This document shows positions 6,595 through 11,508 of a stretch of 11,508 nt of DNA, one piece after another. Numbering within the stretch: the first letter of the stretch is position 1; every line of letters begins with the position of its first letter. Both the position numbers and the translations under genes were made by a program. This DNA is from Dehalococcoidia bacterium (GTDB lineage: Bacteria; Chloroflexota; Dehalococcoidia; UBA6926). The stretch spans positions 1-11,508 of the forward strand of contig JAPYRO010000021.1 in the NCBI GenBank assembly GCA_029941095.1, given 5' to 3'. The notes under the pieces are model-generated. The model saw only the letters and a program-made list of their open reading frames with translations, searched no databases and was not told where the DNA came from.

Positions 6595-6624
6595 ATTATA
6601 ACAGACCGAGCCAGGAAAGGTTAA
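6595..6624 (-). promoter_or_regulatory. extended -10 promoter of trxA-trxB
   Basis: On the minus strand the box TATAAT (6600-6595) is preceded by TG one base away (6603-6602), forming an extended -10. TTAACC (6624-6619) lies 18 nt upstream as a fair -35. It sits 20 nt beyond the stop codon of the desulfurase gene, so trxA-trxB can be transcribed separately from the nadE-nifS pair. Confidence 0.7.
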
Positions 6625-6644
6625 GGGGCAACTGGTAGGATTCT

Positions 6645-7826
6645 TTATCGTTTCTTAAGATATCGAATTCTTTCGATGATGCCGGGTAATTTATCCTGCA
6701 CCGTATTTATTTGCTCCTCTGTGTTACCTTTTCCAAGAGTGATTCTTAGGCTCGAACTCGCTAAATCTGCTGGCAATCCCAAACCTAACAAAACATGGGA
6801 AGGTTCTATCGAACCTGACGTGCAAGCACTTCCACTTGATACCGCTACTCCAATCATATCTAAATTGATAATCAACGATTCTATTTCTATTCCTTTTATT
6901 GAAACATTAATATTATTCGCTATTCGTCCATCTGATTCAGGTCCATTAATATATATGTCAGGGATTTTTAGAACCCCACGGAGCAGACTGTCACGCAATG
7001 CGGATACACGGGGTACCACAACCGGCCTATTCTCTTCTGCTAAAGATAGCGCAACACCAATACCAACAATACCAGCTGTGTTTTCCGTTCCCGCTCTACG
7101 GTTATTTTCTTGGCTACCTCCATTAATGTAACCAGCGTACGGTGTCCCTTCTTTTATATATAAAATGCCGACGCCTTTGGGGCCATAGACCTTATGGGCT
7201 GACAAACTCATCATATCAATACCAAGTTCATCAACGTCTAATGATAACCATCCTGCAGCCTGGACAGCGTCAGAGTGCAACACTATTTTTCTGTTATGTT
7301 TCTCCTCATAATCCTTTAAGGCTTTGGCAATCTCTGCAATAGGTTCAATAACTCCTATCTCATTGTTCACATACATTATTGAAACTACCGTCGTCTGATC
7401 CGTAATCGCGTCTACTACCTGAGCAGGACTAATAAATCCTTCCTTATCAGGATTCAAATACGTTATATCAAAACCGCCAAATTTATCTAACCACTCACAA
7501 GTATGTAGAACCGCATGATGTTCTATTGAAGTAGTTATAATATGATTCCCTTGTTCTTTCAAAGCAAACGCTGCCCCTTTTATGGCAGAATTATCTGACT
7601 CTGTTCCACCGCCGGTGAAAACAATTTCGCTTCTTGCCGCGCTAAGTACTTGTGCTATTTGGCTTCTGGAATCGTCAATCAATCTCGCTCCTTCTTGCCC
7701 AAGTTGATGCATGCTAGAAGGATTACCATAGTTTTTCGACAAAACTATTTGCATGGCATCCAAAACCTGTGGATCCACGGGCGTCGTAGCAGAATGATCT
7801 AGGTAAATAATATCTTTCGTATCCAC
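6645..7826 (-). CDS. nifS: cysteine desulfurase, NifS/IscS family
   Basis: This 393-residue PLP-dependent class V aminotransferase starts at GTG (7826-7824), with GGAG 5 nt upstream. The N-terminal YLDHSATTP, the EHHAV region (H103/H104), the PLP lysine K212 in SAHKVYGPKG, RAGTEN near 244-249 and the catalytic loop SSGSACTSG with C335 are all present. The long catalytic-loop type places it in group I (IscS/NifS-like) rather than SufS-like. It takes sulfur from cysteine for Fe-S clusters, tRNA thiolation or other cofactors. Such enzymes can also mobilise selenium, which is notable with tRNA-Sec nearby. It begins 32 nt after nadE and probably shares its transcript. No scaffold (iscU) or thiolase gene follows, so the exact partner is unclear. 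Confidence 0.95.
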   Translation of the reverse strand: MDTKDIIYLDHSATTPVDPQVLDAMQIVLSKNYGNPSSMHQLGQEGARLIDDSRSQIAQVLSAARSEIVFTGGGTESDNSAIKGAAFALKEQGNHIITTSIEHHAVLHTCEWLDKFGGFDITYLNPDKEGFISPAQVVDAITDQTTVVSIMYVNNEIGVIEPIAEIAKALKDYEEKHNRKIVLHSDAVQAAGWLSLDVDELGIDMMSLSAHKVYGPKGVGILYIKEGTPYAGYINGGSQENNRRAGTENTAGIVGIGVALSLAEENRPVVVPRVSALRDSLLRGVLKIPDIYINGPESDGRIANNINVSIKGIEIESLIINLDMIGVAVSSGSACTSGSIEPSHVLLGLGLPADLASSSLRITLGKGNTEEQINTVQDKLPGIIERIRYLKKR

Positions 7827-7858
7827 TGTATCTCCAACAAATATTTTACACTCGATAA

Positions 7859-9592
7859 TTATAACTTATCTCTAGGATGGTATTCGTTGACGATCGGATA
7901 CCGCCTATCTTTGCCAAAAGCCAGCTCCGTTATTTTTACTCCAGGAGGCGCTTGCCATCTCTTATATTCCGATGATTTCACTAAATTGATGACGCGCTCA
8001 ACTTCAGACTTCTCCAAATCTCCTCTGAGTATTTCCTCTAATGGTGCATTGACTTCAATGTAGTTCTCTAAAACAGGATCAAGTTTTTCATATGGTGGTA
8101 ATGAATCGGTATCAAATTGATCTGGCCTCAGTTCTGCAGAGGGCTCTTTATCGATAATTGTAGCTGGTATAACCTTGCTACCCGACCGCTCGTTATAATC
8201 TTTTGCTATCGCATAGACCAATGTCTTGGACACATCTTTCAAGACTGCAAACCCTCCAACCATATCTCCATACAGCGTTGTATAGCCCGTTGCATATTCA
8301 CTTTTATTGCCGGTCGATAATACTATCCAGTTATATTTATTAGACATTGCCATCAGAATATTTCCACGAATCCTCGCTTGGATGTTTTCATGCGCCAGAT
8401 TAGGTTCAGACGAAGATAAAATATCTGGAAGCGTATCTGAATATGCGTCAACTAGTCCCGCTATAGGTATCACCTGAAAATCTGCCCCAAGATTTTCTGC
8501 AAGCACTCTTGAATCATCCACACTATGTTGCGATGAAATCTCAGACGGCATATTAATGAGCGTAACATTTTGGGCACCTATTGACTCTACTGCTACTACA
8601 GCAGTAAGCGCCGAATCAATCCCGCCAGATAAACCGATTACAACTTGTCCAAATCGATTTTTTCGCAAATAATCGCGTGTTCCTAAAACTAAACACTCAA
8701 AAATTTCTTGGTACTCACGCAAAGGAGTATATTCTGTGAGTTCTGTGATTACTGGCCGAGGCGAAGGGTGGTTTATCGATCCTAGGAAAATCTTTTCAAG
8801 TTCTCCACCCATTGCTGCCGTTTCTATATTTTTTGATTCTCGAACTTTGTGGTGAACTTCTATATCTGCTAATAAAAGCTGGTCCTGAAACTGTTTAGCT
8901 TCGTGTATAAGGTTCCCCTCTTTATCAAGGATCATACTATTACCATCAAATACTAGTTCGTCTTGGCCTCCATTTAAATTGACATAACAAACAACAACAT
9001 CGTTCTCTTTAGCCCTTTGTTGAAGCATCGCAAGTCTCGTAGCTCTCTTCCCTCGATGGTACGGAGAAGCATTAATATTGATTATGACATCTGCCCCATT
9101 AATCGATTGAATTTGGGTAGGGCCATTATCAAACCAAATATCTTCACATATGTTCACTGCAATCCCTATTTCTCCCAAACGGTAGATAGCAGTAGGAGAA
9201 CTCGTCGAGAAATACCTACGTTCATCAAAAACGCCATAGTTTGGCAACAACTTTTTTCGATAAATATCAACGATTTTCCCATCGCTGATTACAGCCGCAG
9301 AATTGTATAGTTCACCATCATTTGGATCTTTTTCTGGGTAGCCAATTATGGTAACAATCCCCAAAGACGCTTTTGCTATTTCCTTGATTGCCGCTTGGGT
9401 GATAACAATAAAGTCGGGATTATAAAGCAAATCCTCAGGTGGATATCCAGTTATAGCAAGCTCAGGAAAAGCTATGATGTCAGCACCTGCTTGCTGCGCT
9501 TGCTTTAATTCGCTCAATATCAAATCTTTGTTGCCTTTTAAGTTTCCAACAGTAGGATTAATTTGAGAGAGCGCGATCCTGATCTCTGGCAT
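7859..9592 (-). CDS. nadE: glutamine-dependent NAD+ synthetase
   Basis: This 577-residue two-domain enzyme catalyses the last step of NAD+ synthesis (deamido-NAD plus glutamine and ATP). The N-terminal nitrilase-type glutaminase domain (about 1-270) shows the Glu-Lys-Cys triad: E44 in FPELAITGY, K113/K114 in YRKKLLPNYG and C149 in NICED. The C-terminal synthetase domain carries the PP-loop SGGIDSA at 321-327 and a later STGNKSEYATGY substrate-binding stretch. The ATG at 9592 has GGAGAA 7 nt upstream. The length is normal for the glutamine-dependent type. It is transcribed with the desulfurase gene downstream, and an extended -10 promoter lies about 45 nt upstream. Confidence 0.97.
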   Translation of the reverse strand: MPEIRIALSQINPTVGNLKGNKDLILSELKQAQQAGADIIAFPELAITGYPPEDLLYNPDFIVITQAAIKEIAKASLGIVTIIGYPEKDPNDGELYNSAAVISDGKIVDIYRKKLLPNYGVFDERRYFSTSSPTAIYRLGEIGIAVNICEDIWFDNGPTQIQSINGADVIININASPYHRGKRATRLAMLQQRAKENDVVVCYVNLNGGQDELVFDGNSMILDKEGNLIHEAKQFQDQLLLADIEVHHKVRESKNIETAAMGGELEKIFLGSINHPSPRPVITELTEYTPLREYQEIFECLVLGTRDYLRKNRFGQVVIGLSGGIDSALTAVVAVESIGAQNVTLINMPSEISSQHSVDDSRVLAENLGADFQVIPIAGLVDAYSDTLPDILSSSEPNLAHENIQARIRGNILMAMSNKYNWIVLSTGNKSEYATGYTTLYGDMVGGFAVLKDVSKTLVYAIAKDYNERSGSKVIPATIIDKEPSAELRPDQFDTDSLPPYEKLDPVLENYIEVNAPLEEILRGDLEKSEVERVINLVKSSEYKRWQAPPGVKITELAFGKDRRYPIVNEYHPRDKL

Positions 9593-9628
9593 TAAAATGT
9601 TCTCCGTAATTACTCAATTAAATACTCG

Positions 9629-9638
9629 CTAATATTAG
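9629..9638. promoter_or_regulatory. 10-bp palindrome at the nadE promoter
   Basis: CTAATATTAG is a perfect palindrome that overlaps the edge of the predicted nadE -10 box and its likely start site. It could be an operator half or core, or simply AT-rich chance. Confidence 0.25.
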
Positions 9639-9645
9639 TATACCA
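9637..9645 (-). promoter_or_regulatory. extended -10 promoter of nadE-nifS
   Basis: On the minus strand TGG is followed directly by TATACT (9642-9637), an extended -10 element. The corresponding -35 (TAAACG at 17 nt) is weak, as often seen with extended -10 promoters. The predicted leader is about 38 nt. Confidence 0.5.
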
Positions 9646-9675
9646 ATCAGGGAAAGATTCGTTTAAAATTCGATC

Positions 9676-9704
9676 CTGAATCACTTGATGACTCGATATA
9701 TAAT
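9676..9704 (+). promoter_or_regulatory. probable promoter of the lipoprotein gene
   Basis: TATAAT at 9699-9704 has a weak -35 (CTGAAT, 9676-9681) at 17-nt spacing. The expected start lies about 24 nt before the lipoprotein ATG. It is back to back with the nadE promoter in the 142-bp divergent intergenic region. Confidence 0.4.
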
Positions 9705-9734
9705 TAAAAAATATTGGTTTAGAAGGGGGTATTA

Positions 9735-10340
9735 ATGCTACATAAATCGCTGATGATATTAATTTCATTATCGATCTTAGTTGCAACACTAGGGAGTACA
9801 GGTTGTCTGACAAGCAATATACGTAGTGATCATGGGGGAAAATTAGACACAGTAGTAGAACTACCTAATTCCGAGCCAGGGCCTCCACAACTAGAAGATG
9901 GTACCCAACTGTTTACCGATACATGGAACGACAAGATTGCAGCAACACTTGCGATCAGATGGGGGGACAACAAGCCCTACACATACTCAGAGTTTTCAAG
10001 AGGCCTAGTTATCTGGGGTAAAATAGAGAATATAAGCGAGTATCCACAGGAATATACCAGGTGGGCCGCGTCGGATCCATTAATATATTTGTGGTTAATT
10101 GGTCCCGAGAATCAAAGATTCGCTCTGCATTCCGACTCAACCGGGCAAAGTATGCTGCCTGTTGTCACTGTTGAAGAGCTTCAGCCGCAAGAGACCATAG
10201 TAGAAGAATCAGGTTTTAGAGAAAAATGGGGGAAACCTGGAGTCTATGAACTCAGAATGGAGTTTTTCCCAGGTAAAGAAACTGCTATACCAGACAAGCC
10301 TGAAATAGTATTGTCTACAACTATCGAACTAATCGACTAG
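9735..10340 (+). CDS. predicted lipoprotein of unknown function
   Basis: This 201-residue protein has a lipoprotein signal. A hydrophobic stretch (about residues 6-20) leads to LGSTGC, making C24 the likely lipidated cysteine, so the mature protein should be anchored to a membrane facing outward. The mature region starts with a flexible proline-rich linker. It then looks like a beta-rich domain (about 60-200), with VIWGKIENIS, YLWLIGPENQ, LQPQETIVEES and PGVYELRMEFFPG. This pattern resembles Ig-like beta-sandwich domains such as BsuPI-type inhibitors, but no family is firmly recognised. The ATG at 9735 has a strong AGAAGGGGG five nt upstream. The gene diverges from nadE, and its 3' end overlaps the convergent FAD oxidoreductase gene by 12 nt. 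Confidence 0.8.
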   Translation: MLHKSLMILISLSILVATLGSTGCLTSNIRSDHGGKLDTVVELPNSEPGPPQLEDGTQLFTDTWNDKIAATLAIRWGDNKPYTYSEFSRGLVIWGKIENISEYPQEYTRWAASDPLIYLWLIGPENQRFALHSDSTGQSMLPVVTVEELQPQETIVEESGFREKWGKPGVYELRMEFFPGKETAIPDKPEIVLSTTIELID

Positions 10341-11508
10341 AATTTTCCCAGGATTTAGTATGCCGTTAGGATCGAGTGCTTCTTTCAAGGATTTTGCTAA
10401 CTGCGCTCCTCCTTCTCCTAGTTGGTTCGCATAAGGTCTATTTAGCCTCACACCGATACCGTAACTATGCTCAACAGCCCCACCCATGTCGACCGCTATG
10501 GTCATAACAGCTTCAGCAGCCTCTCTCAAGCTTGCTTGGGAAACTTTGGTTTGCCCAGAAGGTATGCCAAGAGAAAACATTTCAGGGCGGCCTAATATAG
10601 AACAGGTCTCTACGTGGATTCCAGATATATCAAAAATATTTATTGCCTGTTGTCTTAATTCTAATACACGTGAAGCAGGTACAGCTGTATTAATCTTTAA
10701 TGCTGTATCACCTTGGGGAAAACCTCCTTCCTCTTTCGGTTGATGACGGTTGACCCAAAATTGTTGCGCTTCGGTGGGCCCGAGATCACGAGCTCCTAAC
10801 TGAGACACCAAATCCCAAACTTTAGCTTCTTCCTCATCAACTGCCAGAGAGGGGCCTTCCAAGCTCAAATGAAGAACCGCTGTACTCATTGAATCCACCA
10901 CAATTTTATTGGCTTCCGAATCTTGGGCATACTCGACAAAATTTACCATAGCTGGATTTATTCCATCTGCAAACAATCGTTGTATACCCAAAAAACCATG
11001 TTGAAAGCTAGGAAACTCCAAGGCATAGTGCCTCCTTTCCTCAGCTTCAGGGAAAAGAGATATCTGAGCCTGAGTAATGACGCCATATATACCTTCGGTT
11101 CCAACAAAAATATTTGATAAATTAAGGCCGGAGGAATAGGAATCTTTGATTGAAGATCCCGTGAGTATTTCCCCATTAGCAAGAACTACTTCTAATCCGT
11201 GAATTTGATCACCCATAGAACCATATTTTGCGGAAAGGTACCCTCTTCCATTTGTCGCAATTGCTCCGCCAAATGTTGTTCCCACAATCTCAGGATCATG
11301 CCCTACAAAAACTTTTCCTGTTTGAGCAACGCTATTCAAAGTTTCAATTGTGACGCCAGACTGCACTATTGCAATGCTGTCTTCAAGGCTTACAGAAACT
11401 ATATTATTCATCTGAGACATGTCTAATAAAATACTTGGCTTGTTTGCTGTTAGCCCTCCAGATAAACTAGATCCTCCCCCGAAAGAAACAACTGGAACTC
11501 CATTATCA
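10329..11508 (-). CDS. FAD-binding oxidoreductase (GlcD/AGPS-like, VAO family), 5' end outside window
   Basis: The reading frame is open to the right window edge, so the N-terminus is missing; about 392 residues are visible. They begin within the PP-loop of an FAD_binding_4 domain (VVSFGGGSSLSGG), continue with GHDPE, GGAIATNGRGYLSAKYGSMG and GTEGIYGVITQA, and then the C-terminal FAD-linked oxidase domain ending LDPNGILNPGKILVD. The family includes glycolate and D-lactate dehydrogenases and alkyl-DHAP synthase. The usual GEHGIG signature appears here as VEHSYGIG, somewhat closer to the alkyl-DHAP synthase-like type. The substrate cannot be told. An ATG inside the visible part (11420) is not the real start, because conserved FAD-binding sequence precedes it. 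The gene converges with the lipoprotein gene, and the two stop codons overlap. Confidence 0.92.
   Translation of the reverse strand, partial: DNGVPVVSFGGGSSLSGGLTANKPSILLDMSQMNNIVSVSLEDSIAIVQSGVTIETLNSVAQTGKVFVGHDPEIVGTTFGGAIATNGRGYLSAKYGSMGDQIHGLEVVLANGEILTGSSIKDSYSSGLNLSNIFVGTEGIYGVITQAQISLFPEAEERRHYALEFPSFQHGFLGIQRLFADGINPAMVNFVEYAQDSEANKIVVDSMSTAVLHLSLEGPSLAVDEEEAKVWDLVSQLGARDLGPTEAQQFWVNRHQPKEEGGFPQGDTALKINTAVPASRVLELRQQAINIFDISGIHVETCSILGRPEMFSLGIPSGQTKVSQASLREAAEAVMTIAVDMGGAVEHSYGIGVRLNRPYANQLGEGGAQLAKSLKEALDPNGILNPGKILVD

Noticed and set aside
6676..7131. 151-codon plus-strand frame opposite the desulfurase gene
   Set aside because: It is a shadow of a clearly identified conserved gene, with no domain of its own.
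9610..9813. 67-codon minus-strand frame just upstream of nadE
   Set aside because: It runs antisense through the lipoprotein signal region, contains the predicted nadE promoter, and has no ribosome-binding site of note.
1..11508. CRISPR arrays, IS elements or rRNA
   Set aside because: No regularly spaced repeats, transposase motifs or rRNA-like sequence were seen.

Overview
The window is bacterial and moderately AT-rich. It falls into two halves that meet at a selenocysteine tRNA gene (selC, minus strand, 5049-5146).

Right half (about 5050-11508): housekeeping genes, mostly on the minus strand. In transcription order these are nadE (glutamine-dependent NAD+ synthetase) and a NifS/IscS-type cysteine desulfurase, 32 nt apart and probably one operon. 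Next come trxA and trxB (thioredoxin and thioredoxin reductase, 33 nt apart) behind a clear extended -10 promoter, and then selC with its own well-formed promoter. A plus-strand lipoprotein gene of unknown function diverges from nadE. Its 3' end overlaps by 12 nt the end of a convergent FAD-binding oxidoreductase gene that runs off the right edge. The desulfurase, thioredoxin pair and tRNA-Sec sit side by side. This could be a sulfur/selenium and redox neighbourhood, but the functional link is inference.

Left half (1-5048): accessory-looking and mostly plus strand. It holds an unassigned ORF tail at the left edge, a small GIY-YIG nuclease, a 21-residue lysine-rich peptide ORF, and a minus-strand Smr-domain ORF whose only suitable start is ATT. 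A 210-bp imperfect palindrome follows, then a 1181-residue protein combining a RecB-like nuclease, a DEDD exonuclease-like domain and an SF1 helicase. Between that gene and selC lie a tandem 12-bp repeat and short open frames but no convincing gene. selC is a classic integration site for genomic islands, so the change of gene type at its 3' end may mark an acquired segment. No integrase or second att copy is visible.

The organism cannot be named from this window. It uses, or used, selenocysteine and makes lipoproteins. A marine environmental lineage such as SAR202-type Chloroflexota would fit the right half, but that is a guess. No CRISPR array, rRNA or complete transposon was seen, and no in-frame TGA suggesting a selenoprotein was found in the genes present.
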